In this document: positions 46,740 to 56,283 of the stretch, one piece after another
How the letters are laid out: each line of letters begins with the position of its first letter
How positions within the stretch are numbered: the stretch's first letter is position 1
Assembly: GCA_010093515.1 (NCBI GenBank)
Contig: MU001679.1
Coordinates: forward strand, 1,098,082-1,155,957
Reading direction: 5' to 3'
Length of the DNA stretch: 57,876 bases
Origin: Lineolata rhizophorae
Taxonomy: Eukaryota; Ascomycota; Dothideomycetes; Lineolatales; Lineolataceae
Position numbers and translations under genes: made by a program
Notes under the pieces: generated by a model
What the model saw: only the letters and a program-made list of their open reading frames with translations
Told to the model about the DNA's origin: nothing
The model's database searches: none

Positions 46740-47420
46740 CCCAGCGAAGGACGATGATAATAATAACGCGTTTACCGTCGTCGGCGTAAAGGTATACTGG
46801 TACCTAGCGATTAACGCTATATCGCCGCTCTTAGACCGCTTCGTCGCAAGCCTCGACGTTCTAGCGTAAGACTGTTAGGACTAGCGTACCCTAGCCTGTA
46901 GCTAACCAACTTGGCCAAAAGACTGGCACAGTATCGCACTTCAGTGCGATGCTGCTGGCTAGGAACTATATATATGCTAACAAAGACGTTATTAAAGACG
47001 GGAATAAAGTCCTTGTATTTATATTAAACCCTATAGAGCAATACCTCATAGAGTTGTTTCTCACTATCGTCGGCATACCCGCGTTTATAATCAATAGCAA
47101 GATAATATCTTGCCTTGCACGTAGGTAATCGATTCCTATCGCGCTCAGCGCCCGAATTCCCAGTCCAAAGCCGTTTGGATTCTGAGCGGATCTCAAGGAC
47201 CGTCGTCGAATACTTCAAAGACAACCATCCGGTGATATACCGAGATCGAACGCGAGCTCTAACGAGCGGACTTATATAGTAGCCGACTTTAACGATCCTA
47301 GCTATAAGGTATACGTACTAGTAACTAGCTACTAGATATCCGCGATGGCGCTTAAGCTCTAGTACACCTACTATGTCGGCGTAATATTGCCGCGCGTAGA
47401 GTCGGCGAATACGGAAAACT
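46740..47420. repeat. RIP-like decayed repeat interrupted by a 110-bp element
   Basis: TpA- and CpG-rich, CpA/TpG-poor sequence with stops in all frames, as expected when CpA is converted to TpA in duplicated DNA. The parent element is not recognisable. It is split by the 110-bp element at 46873-46982. Confidence 0.45.
46873..46982 (+). mobile_element. 110-bp TG...CA element, copy A (solo LTR or MITE)
   Basis: Begins TGTTAGGACTAGCG and ends TATATGCTAACA, so the outer six bases form an inverted repeat (TGTTAG/CTAACA). It is flanked by a perfect 5-bp duplication AAGAC (46868-46872 and 46983-46987). A second, inverted copy of identical length lies at 49055-49164. The centre holds a perfect hairpin (8-bp arms, 2-base loop, 46933-46950). 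TG...CA ends with 5-bp duplications are the hallmark of LTRs, so a very short solo LTR is the leading reading; a non-autonomous DNA transposon is the alternative. Noncoding. Confidence 0.85.
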
Positions 47421-47918
47421 AGAGCGGTGGGCCATCCATACAAACTGACTGGCAGAGTTTTCCGGAACAGGGCTTCAGAAAGAGCCCCTGGTAGGCAGAG
47501 CCATAGTCCCGTGGTCGCCTCTGGCTCCCTCGCCACTAAACCAGGAACGAGAAAATGAAATGTGTCCCAACCTGAGTTTAACATGGGTTTGCATGACTGA
47601 TAATAGCTTGAAGAAGTCATGCTTGGGTGCTGGCGTTGACACGCGTCTAAAGTCTTAATTTGCTCGAGACCTTCATTATCTACACTTGTCAACGATCGCG
47701 AAAGGCATATCTATTTCGATGATCGTTCCGCGGATGTCGAGCAGCTGCTACTACGCCGTTGTCATTACGAGGATATACAGTACTAGGGCACGAATCTGGC
47801 CTCTCACAAAATGCAGGGGGTCGGCCCATAACTTTCACATTAATATTATCTCAACACTCCTCACCTAACTTGTATAGACATTGCGCAGGATAATATTATA
47901 GAGCTAGTATTTTGTCTA

Positions 47919-48302
47919 CTAGCCCTTTGCTTTACGCATAGCTGCCAACCTCTTAGGCATAGAGTTAATACACTTCTAGAGTGACTCCTGTATAATCAAG
48001 GGCTATGCCTCTCTATAGGCTCTTAAAAACGCCCTAAATTCCTTCCTAGAATTACCCATCCTAAGTAATTCAGGATAACTCTTTAATACATGCTTCTTAA
48101 GGAACCACCAAACGTGCTCAATAGTTTTCCGATCGTGGGAGTTTGGTGGCCATTCTATACGGTGAATACCATGCCCTTCAAATTAATTATACGCGGTCTT
48201 CTTCGTCAGAGTATCGGTATTAAGCAAGGATAAAATACCAGAACGCTGTTCAGTCGATAGCTCTAGATTCGAGCTAGAAATTTCTGTACCAAATGCACGC
48301 AT
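47919..48302 (-). pseudogene. Internally deleted Tc1/mariner-like transposase remnant
   Basis: One continuous minus-strand frame of 128 codons. The first part (NLELSTEQRSGILSLLN) resembles the N-terminal helix-turn-helix of Tc1-like transposases. It then jumps, in the same frame, to the C-terminal end of the catalytic domain: EGHGIHRIEWPPNSHDRKTI-EHVWWFLKKHVL, then NSMPKRLAAMRKAKG. The central ~200 residues with the first two catalytic acids are missing, and Asn-Pro of the usual SPDLNPIEH motif is altered. Stops occur at five codons, several at positions where the family has Trp, consistent with G-to-A change. It cannot make an active enzyme. TIRs were not found with confidence. Confidence 0.75.
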
Positions 48303-49049
48303 TTTGGTTGATATAGGTGAGGTGGAAGAGGAAAAGTATGCTATACGACGCAATTGTTTGTTTTGGGTTAGGGGCCAAAAACATGACACGGTACTGCATT
48401 AAGGGAAATTAAGAAGACCCTTATGCCTGACTTAATTATAGCTATCGCAACGCTGTCGCAGCGCTAATCCCACGTCTTCCGTACTGGACGGCGTGTGTTC
48501 GCCAGAACACTAGTGTGGCATCCACCACCACAAGGACGCAATGATCACAAGAGGGATGTATGAAAGAAAAAGAAGGAGTCAATGTACTTTCGTACCCTGG
48601 CCCGCTACATGGTATTGACTGTTCAACACGGTAAAGCCTATCGTCTCGGATGATTATAGGGGCTTGGTGGTGAAGTTTTCGGTGCAAAGCTACAAAAGAT
48701 GTCTGTCACTTCTTGTACCCTTTCCCTTTTTGTTGTTTCAAAAAGACGGACATGGAGAATCCTCGGTTCCTCGAGAAAAGAGCACGTGGCCGATGGGTCC
48801 CGACCGTGCCGATGGTGTAGTAGGACCATGGTTCGTCGCAACCAAAACACGGGCTCCTTGACACACGCAGAAATTGCGCAGAGAAGCTGCTCTGCTGCCT
48901 ATCTGCCTTTACGATGGCATGCGAAATGTGGTTCTGGCAAGCTCCTATAAGCAGAGCTCTGATGCCTTACCTCTTCCCAAGCTTTGAAATCCAGCGAATA
49001 TATCCTACATCGTCCGATGGAATGCTTCCGGCCTATTCTCTGGGAACAA
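48303..49049. other. Intergenic repeat-compartment sequence
   Basis: No gene recognised. Short frames on both strands without family resemblance. Confidence 0.35.
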
Positions 49050-49054
49050 CTGAG

Positions 49055-49164
49055 TGTTAGCATATATATAGTTCCTAGCCAGCAGCATCGCACTGAAGTG
49101 CGATACTGTGCCAGTCTTTTGGCCAAGTTGGTTAGTTACAAGCTAGGGTACGCTAGTCCTAACA
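49055..49164 (-). mobile_element. 110-bp TG...CA element, copy B (inverted)
   Basis: Reverse complement of copy A with two transitions in 110 positions. It has its own, different perfect 5-bp duplication CTGAG (49050-49054 and 49165-49169), which shows the two copies inserted independently and do not come from one segmental inversion. The hairpin is at 49087-49104. Confidence 0.85.
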
Positions 49165-49462
49165 CTGAGGGCGTCAAAGCACAAAGCATAAACCATGCTA
49201 CAAGGGAAGCGTGGCTGCCTTTTCAGCTGCAGGACTCGCTTCTCTAAGAAAGTTGTGTTTACTGATGTCTTCCGCTTGCAGCTGGTGGACAAACTTTGTT
49301 ACAGTTCCGTGTCTAGCCGGTATCTGGGCAGGTTCAACATATCTTCTTGCGGACGCAATTCCTAACGTAGGAATACGTTGAAACAGTATCCAATATTCGA
49401 TGGGCACTTATCGCTTGCTCGCTAATTGTGAGTGCCAACGGAATTAAACACCCAAGATTCCC

Positions 49463-50918
49463 ATGCAGTCACAATTGTCGATGGGAATGCGGTTGATTTT
49501 ATTTTTTGAACGCGATGCCGTTCTCAGTGAGGAGAAGCTTACCCATGTTTTCCGCTATTTGCCACTAGACGAGCTACGAGAATGTCGTACGCAGACACCT
49601 AAAGAAATGGGCAGGAATTCCTGTTGCAGACGAAGCTCACTGCCTCTAAAATTTAGATCGTTTATGGCACCAGGCGATCTGCGCACTCGTGTCCAGAACC
49701 TTTATCCTAGTTACCGCAATCCCTACATCGAACAAGATAAAGAATTAGATCGGCTTTCTCCGTCTGTTCGAAGTACATCGGCAGAGCTGAAGCACGCGAC
49801 GATGCTAATGGACGAAGTGCTATAGGTGCGGGAAGTAGGATTACGTTTCCTGTACCAGAAGTAGAGTCGAGCACAGCTCCGGCCTGCTCCCGCGTGATTC
49901 ACAGAATAAACGACCTACGCTAGACCTGACGGAGTACGAAGAAGCGTGGTAAGATCTTGAATGAGGAGCCTTTGGCATATACCAGAATGGTTGAGAGGGA
50001 ATTAAACCGACTACTTCACCCAGGCGAGATGTGGAAAATCATAGTGAAACAGGAGACGGACTACGCAATTTACAGAGCAAAAATCGTCATGTCGTGTCTA
50101 ATGGCAGTACTAGCTATTGAGGACGCATTTTCCGCAAGTGGGGCGGATGCTTTCGTGCTTGACAAACCAACTCGCCCGCGGTTTTAAACAAATGATACGC
50201 GACAGGTTTGACAAAGTTCTCGTTTGCTTCGAAGCTATCCTCCGCTGTATTGGGCCATCAAATGAACTAGGACCCATCGATAGGTTCGGGATTCCCGCGT
50301 CGCCTAGTAATCAAGCATCAGGTGCACGGTTATGTACTATCAGTATCTCAGGATATTATTGAAGGCAAAGAGAATGTTTATTGCCTGTTCCCGTCAAGTC
50401 ATATTATGGCATAGACAAATTACCAGCCATTATGGAACGTGGAAAAGTTGTGAGGTGTCACGAGGAGCTAGTCAACAACACCTCTGAGACAACCAGGGCT
50501 TGCCATAATGAAGTGATCATCGCATGGTTCACTAGGATGTTAGCTATTATAAACCAACATATACTGCGACGCTCCATAGCGCTCATGGCTTGACTCTCGC
50601 GACTTATGGCAAATGTCTGTTCTTTTTGACTGGCGTGGTGGTACTTGCCACTTCAAAAACAACTCTAGCCACCTGTTTATGTCTAGTCTATATGATTGCG
50701 ATGCGTCCGAATTCTGGACCTTTGAGATGTCGGCGTCGTCGTTGAGCTTGACAAGAGAGCATGGAGCTGAAATATGCCAGTCCCATTGCTTGCTTGAAGC
50801 AATTCGGATACTCGGCCTACTAGAGCGAAGACCGCACTTGTTCGGGCAATCCGAACAAGAGTTATGTTGTCTCTGTGATGCAACTGTGAGGGTTATAGCA
50901 GTGCAGAGCACTGTGTAG
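49463..50918 (+). pseudogene. Series of broken plus-strand ORFs, possible decayed gene
   Basis: Five adjacent short frames (49463-49825, 49957-50187, 50117-50362, 50381-50593, 50613-50918) all lie on the plus strand and have fairly normal protein-like composition, with helical segments such as KELDRLSPSVRSTSAELKHA and QMIRDRFDKVLVCFEAILRC. They are in different phases and separated by stops; I could not join them with credible introns. A gene broken by frameshifts is one reading, chance frames in less-damaged DNA another. No family recognised. Confidence 0.22.
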
Positions 50919-51469
50919 CTTTTCATAAGCATTCTAGATTAGCCTTAACAGTTTCGGTCTATCGGATGCTGACCGCACTAATACTTTGCAAAGCTGCCCG
51001 GGACGGATGGGATGATGTAGTCCCCAGTTCTTAGTACCAAATTTCATATTGACCTGGCTATCTCACACACAATTGCGTCCTATATTATGGGAATAAGATT
51101 CCCCGACAAAACTATGCTACTGTGCCTGCTCTTGCCCTTTAAGGGCAGTGTTCCTAGCCACTGGTACAGGGGGCTTATTCGATTCGTGGAGCATACCATG
51201 AAAGTCGGCAGTTGCGAAATGCTTCCGTCCCTCTTGTCTTCGCTAGTGTTCCGGCATTATTAGGGTTGGAGATGTTAGTGGGATGTTGAACTTTTCTAGA
51301 ACGCTCACTTTGTGTTGTCGAAAGTCTGGCCCCTTATCCATATGCGGATGGATACTATACATGGCCATCTCATGCCGTTGGACAACGCTAGAGGATTGTC
51401 TCGAAACTCGAGCGATTCACATCGGGCAAAATCTGGGAAGGTTCGAAAGAAGGCGACAAATCTAGTCGA
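50919..51469. other. Non-coding stretch before the RIP-like island
   Basis: Nothing recognised beyond short frames. Confidence 0.3.
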
Positions 51470-53350
51470 TCTCCCTAGAAGATGGATTTGTCTTTGTCGA
51501 CAATAGACACGACGTAGAACCGTACCTAGTACGTGGATAGGAGGAGTAGGAAGATGCGAGTACGACTACTATCTTCGCGCGAGTATTCGTCGGCGACGTA
51601 TCGGTAGCCGATGAGGCCAAGTATAAACAGGTCGATTAGGAGCGAAGCCGGGATCTTGTCTACGCCGACGCGATATCGCTCTCGGAGCTCTATCGCCCTC
51701 TTTAGCCGTATCGCGCCGGTACCGCTTAACGCTAGCGTATTCGGCGACCTGGTCGTAGGAGGTAAGGAAACGACGTCCTAGCCGTACGACGATAAGGGGC
51801 GGAAGTGGGAGCTTAACGAGGGCGAGGCGGATAACTCACGGGGCGTACTACGCGGATGTGTTAACAGGGACCGGTCGGCGCGGGTCGACCTTTACAAGTT
51901 CTACCGCGATCAGGCGGAGCTCGAGGAGAGATTTAGGGTCGACTACGTCGTGTCCGTACTACCCGACCTAGGAGGGTTTAGATCCGAGTTTCGCCGGCCT
52001 ACTTCGTACGACGAGGGCGAATACCTACCCGATAGGCTCTACCTAGAGACGTTCGACAGAGATATCTAGGCGGACCTATCCGTTATACCCAGCGCCTAGC
52101 CTGCAACCGCTATTAACGACTAACGTAGGAGGCGGCGAACCGGATCTCAGGGCGATCAACAGCCTTTTATTATTTTCGACGCCGGCGTACGATGATATCG
52201 TCGTCTACGAGCGGCTATTATAATACCTATTCTACAGAGATAGCTGGGGAGAGTACAGTATGTAGTAGACTTCGAGCTCGTATTAATAAGGCCCTCGCGA
52301 ATACTATCGCAGTGTCTAGGGCGGGCCGTAACCGCAACTACAACCGCGGCGATAGTAGTAGCAAGGACGACAGTATCCCTAAGCGGAATCGTCTACCAAG
52401 GATTGGAACCTACTAACTAGGTACTTAAAGCTAGTCGACAAATAATCTAAACTAGACGAAGATGCACATAGCACGCGGAAAGAGTTAGTAAGCTGGCGGG
52501 GCGTAGGCTTTTATTAGCCTGGCGCTTGGCTAGGCCGAATATGCTACACTAGGTTTACGAAGATTATAAATCTTGTCAATCCCTTTACTAGATACTATAC
52601 GCATTGCAATACTCCGGTCTTATAAGAGCAATTGCTACCGATAGGCGTTAACACGTTGCATTGACCCCCTGGTAAAGATTGGTTAAATATAGCTCCTCCC
52701 GAGATCCTCGCCACGATTGGTTATAGCATTAAGAAGCTTATACAAATACACAAGAACCTTTAAATTAGGCAAAACTATTAAAAATGCCTATAATCCCTAG
52801 AATTTAAGTAGGATTTACGTAGTTATCGAAATCAAGCCCTTCGTTTCTAATAGTATACTCAGAAAGTCTATAAGACCGGGCTAGATCAATATATATCGAA
52901 CGCTACTAAGCGTAATCTGTCGGATATTACGTATATACGTCCGGTGAATTTTTGCTTGTTCAAGCTTAATAGGAGACTTGCAAGATATTTCGGCATGTAG
53001 TATAAAGATAATCTGCATGGATTGGCGCGAAACTACATGGGTAAGTCGATGCTGGATAAATAACATGAAAGACTATATAAGGCTCCTTATAAGACGAAAC
53101 GTCTTGGAATGTACTTCTATATTAAAGAGGTATTGAGAAGATAGTAGGTTACGAAGATAGGAGGACCGAAGAGAGTACTCATCGAGTAATAGAACCAGCC
53201 GATGCTAACGACGAGTGCTGTAATTCAAATATTAGTCGGGGTACTCCAAGCTTCCCGACTTTTAGATCGGCTATCAAGCCGGCGGCGTGCTTATAGAGCC
53301 CGACAAGCTGCCGAGGCCGGAAGTCGAGGTCTTCGTACTAGCTTGATCGA
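51470..53350. repeat. RIP-like island, decayed coding repeat
   Basis: Strong excess of TpA and CpG over CpA and TpG, most striking at 51530-52150. Plus-strand frames remain partly open there, for example around 51787-52070 (AELEERFRVDYVVSVLPDLG, then RSEFRRPTSYDEGEYLPDRL), closed by TAG codons. This suggests a former protein-coding repeat, but the family is not recognisable. AT content rises after 52400. The 12-base string TTGACCCCCTGG at about 52660 also occurs in the pogo termini further right; it may be chance. Confidence 0.5.
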
Positions 53351-54419
53351 TTTTAGGCTCCGGTAAGGGAGCGTAATAAGTTGCCTAGAGTTCCCTTGCT
53401 TCTAAAATGGCTGAGGAGAGATGTCACGGTCTGGAAGACAAGCAGAAATTCCCCAAGGAAAACCTTGAATTCGAGCTATTGGACAAGAGCTTACACGAAG
53501 AGGAAAAGAGAAGGAAAGGAAGAAAAGCAGGCCGGAAGGGGTTTATATACAAAGGCCAGGAAAGTTCCGGCAGCAGTAACACGCATAGATCATGTTCTAA
53601 AAGTAACACGCTGAGGTGAATGTCGCTGGTAACACTAACGGTAACGCTGATGCTAACACTGGTGGTGACGCTAACAGTAACACTGGTGAGTTCTATGTGA
53701 ATATAGATCAGTGAATAGGGATCAGTAGATAGGGGCCCGTGACAAGAGATCAGGTGAAATTTACCGCGGGGCTTGCTTTAGTTTCGTAACGGTTCATAGT
53801 ACGGTTTAGAATGGTTTGGTAGTCTATACCTATTGAATCAACAAGTTTTCAATCTAGGATAGTTACGAGTTCAAATGGTTTTCCTATATTACTTCATCCA
53901 ATCTCTTGGTACAACCTAGGCGGGTCCGCCAACGATACGATAGATATCCTAGGTCCTTTTACACCTTGAAAAGCGGAGTACAACAGATAACTATAGGTTA
54001 GAGTATTACGAACTTCTATAATCCCCGATAAAATTCCAAGAAAAACAATGCTGCTACATCCGTAGACAAGCAAATATGTCAATAATTTGCTGTTTACGGT
54101 CTTTCAAGATCGCAACAACAATAACTTTCCTTTATCTGTATCTGTTTGGCAAGAAAACATTCAATTTGAATAGTCTACAAGCTCTGTTTTCAGTGGTATC
54201 TATGCTGTAGGGCCCTATTCTAAAAAAGACATCTACCGGCTGGATCCATTTTTGCTGGGGTATCCTCATGGTGTCTATTTTTATCGCAGCAAGAAGAAGT
54301 CTTGCTGTGGTTGAAAACGTTTCCCTCTTTGGTCGCTCTATGTATGAGTTGGCGGAACTCCTTAGGGTAAGAGTAGGCATTGCTGATATAGCTACTAATC
54401 ATATATATCAAGCCACGAA
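53351..54419. other. Non-coding flank left of the pogo element
   Basis: Contains a charged short frame at 53407-53619 (Lys/Glu-rich, no family match) and the hexamer-like repeat listed separately. From 53700 AT-rich, nothing recognised. Confidence 0.3.
53625..53690 (+). repeat. Short-period GGTAAC-CT repeat
   Basis: Repeated variants of GGTAACACT, GGTAACGCT and GCTAACACT in about 65 bases. In one frame it would encode Asn/Thr/Gly/Ala repeats, but no gene encloses it. Confidence 0.6.
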
Positions 54420-54421
54420 TA

Positions 54422-54462
54422 ACGTGGTCCACCCCCTGGCTGCGTTGACCCCCTGGCTGCGT
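54422..54462 (+). repeat. Left terminal inverted repeat of the pogo element
   Basis: 41 bp, identical to the reverse complement of 56241-56281. Internally it contains ACCCCCTGGCTGCGT twice, 17 bp apart, which would give two transposase-binding sites per end. Confidence 0.95.
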
Positions 54463-54516
54463 TGACACGCGTCATGACGCGTCCGCTAGCTTTACACCTC
54501 AATTTCTTCACCACCA

Positions 54517-56193
54517 ATGCCTCTAGACGCGTCAAAAGAGGCCAGAATCAAGCTAGCCATCCAATCCATCCAATCCGGCCATTTTCCAAATGCTGGAGTC
54601 GCTGCCAAGGCCCTTGACCTCAATCCCAACACCCTCCGCCACAGAATGGCTAGAGGAGACTCTCGAGCCGACAGAGCATCCAAGGATGAAAAACTCGGCC
54701 TGACAGAGAAGGAGGCGATTATCAGACAGGCCCTTGATATGGATGCCCGGGGATTTGCTCTGAAACTCACTGACTTGGCTGTCATGGCCAATCTCCTCAT
54801 CGACCAGGACCCAACCGATCAACGCGACCATGTGGGCAAAACATGGGCCAGAAAGTTCGTCAACAAGGCCCCACGCCTCAAAACCGGGATTTCCAGGCCC
54901 TATGACTATGAGAGAGCCAAATGCGAAGATCCTAAGACCCTGAGGGAGTGGTTCAGAGTGCTGGAATGCACCAAGAACGACCTTGGCATCCTGGATGAAG
55001 ACACCTGGAATTTCGACGAAACCGGCTTCATGATGGGCCGAATTCAAGGCCAAATGGTGGTCACAGCATCTGAGAAGCGTCAGAAACCCAAGAAAATACA
55101 GCCTGGCAATCGGGAGTGGGTAACTGTCATCCAAGCAATCGGCGCCAAGGGCCATGTCATCCCACCTTACATCCTCTTCCCGGGCAAAACTATACAACTT
55201 ACCTTGTTTTACAATCGCAATCTACCCAAGGACTGGCAATTGGACAACACCGAGAACGGCTGGACCAACAATTCGAAAGGATTGGAGTGGTTGAAGCACT
55301 TTGAGAAGCATTCCCGAGTCTCTATGGCCGGAGTGTGGCGTCTCCTCATCTTGGACAGCCATGAGAGCCATTGCTCCGTTGAATTCGAGAACTATTGCAA
55401 AGAGCACAAGATCAAGTGCTTCTACTTGCCTCCACATTCTTCTCATATCACTCAGCCATTGGATGTTGGGTGTTTTGGGCCATTGAAGAGGTGGTACGGG
55501 GATGAGCTGAATTCGCGCATACGCGATGGATATGTCCATGTCGGCAAGACAGAGTGGCTCGTAGCCTTTCTGGCAGCTTTTCCCAAGGCATTTAAAGAGA
55601 AGAACATCAAGGCAGGCTTCAGACACACTGGATTGGTCCCATTTGATCCAGAATGTGTACTTTCCCAGCTGGACGTACACCTCCGAACTCCGACGCCTCC
55701 GACGATCGAAGCGAGCACCTGGCAGCCCCAAACACCTCAGAATGCCCTTGAATTTCAGTTCCAAACTGAGTACATTAAGACTAGGATTGCTGAACATCCT
55801 AACAGCTCTCCAACTCGCCTCTTGGAAGCGGTGGAATCGCTTGGAAAAGGCGTTCAAATCGAGGTGCATACGAAGGTGCTGATCTCAGCGCAGGCCAAGG
55901 ACCTCCGACAGGCGAATGAAGAACTTTCTGGTCGCAAAAAGCGCAAGAAAAAGCAAATCAAGCAAGAAGGACCTCTCAGCATACTCGAAGGACAAGAAAT
56001 AATTGATAACATGGAGTTGGAGGAGCAATGGGAGAAGGATTGGGCTGATGATGCTCCCATCAATGTCGGGGTCACCAAGAAGAGACGGCGATGTGGCCAA
56101 TGTGGCACTGAGGGACACAACTCCAGGACATGCCAGAACAAGACTACTAGATCCCAGGAGCACATTGCCGCTGAGATCATTCAAATTGATTAA
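54517..56193 (+). CDS. Pogo/Tigger-type DDE transposase with C-terminal zinc knuckle
   Basis: Single exon, 558 aa, ATG 95 bases inside the left end. Residues ~8-50 (ARIKLAIQSIQSGHFPNAGV, LNPNTLRHRMARG) form a psq-type helix-turn-helix, followed by a CENP-B-like DNA-binding domain (LTEKEAIIRQALDMDARGFA, HVGKTWARKFV). The DDE catalytic domain has Asp167 in WNFDETGFMMG, Asp280 in LLILDSHESH and Asp316 in HITQPLDVGCFGPLK, a DD35D spacing usual for pogo elements. A basic linker (GRKKRKKKQIK) probably directs nuclear import. Near the C-terminus lies a CCHC zinc knuckle (RRCGQCGTEGHNSRTCQN). The enzyme would cut and paste the element into TA sites. All catalytic residues and both ends are present. 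It has no introns, and its composition is closer to the gene block than to the adjacent DNA. Confidence 0.95.
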   Translation: MPLDASKEARIKLAIQSIQSGHFPNAGVAAKALDLNPNTLRHRMARGDSRADRASKDEKLGLTEKEAIIRQALDMDARGFALKLTDLAVMANLLIDQDPTDQRDHVGKTWARKFVNKAPRLKTGISRPYDYERAKCEDPKTLREWFRVLECTKNDLGILDEDTWNFDETGFMMGRIQGQMVVTASEKRQKPKKIQPGNREWVTVIQAIGAKGHVIPPYILFPGKTIQLTLFYNRNLPKDWQLDNTENGWTNNSKGLEWLKHFEKHSRVSMAGVWRLLILDSHESHCSVEFENYCKEHKIKCFYLPPHSSHITQPLDVGCFGPLKRWYGDELNSRIRDGYVHVGKTEWLVAFLAAFPKAFKEKNIKAGFRHTGLVPFDPECVLSQLDVHLRTPTPPTIEASTWQPQTPQNALEFQFQTEYIKTRIAEHPNSSPTRLLEAVESLGKGVQIEVHTKVLISAQAKDLRQANEELSGRKKRKKKQIKQEGPLSILEGQEIIDNMELEEQWEKDWADDAPINVGVTKKRRRCGQCGTEGHNSRTCQNKTTRSQEHIAAEIIQID

Positions 56194-56240
56194 GAATTGG
56201 CAGAGATATGGTGGATTGGGTTAAGGTAGTGGCGAAACCG

Positions 56241-56281
56241 ACGCAGCCAGGGGGTCAACGCAGCCAGGGGGTGGACCACGT
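56241..56281 (-). repeat. Right terminal inverted repeat of the pogo element
   Basis: Perfect 41-bp counterpart of the left end; followed by the TA duplication at 56282-56283. Confidence 0.95.
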
Positions 56282-56283
56282 TA

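Larger units (their letters stand above)
44324..46867. other. Start of the repeat-rich compartment, no genes
   Basis: After CYC3 no supportable coding sequence appears. The stretch holds a degenerate tandem repeat (44852-45060), a purine/pyrimidine-biased degenerate repeat (45999-46264) and, from about 46740, RIP-like sequence rich in TpA and CpG. Confidence 0.5.
54422..56281 (+). mobile_element. Complete pogo-superfamily (Tc1-mariner) DNA transposon, 1860 bp
   Basis: Bounded by perfect 41-bp terminal inverted repeats (54422-54462 and 56241-56281) beginning ACGTGGTCCACC and flanked by a TA duplication (54420-54421 and 56282-56283). Contains one uninterrupted transposase gene. Unlike its surroundings it shows no stops or RIP-like drift, so it is probably young and may be autonomous. 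Confidence 0.95.

Noticed and set aside
46933-46969. Helitron 3' end (hairpin followed by CTAG)
   Set aside because: The hairpin is followed by CTAG at a Helitron-like distance, but both copies continue identically past CTAG to TGCTAACA and have 5-bp duplications, which Helitrons do not make.
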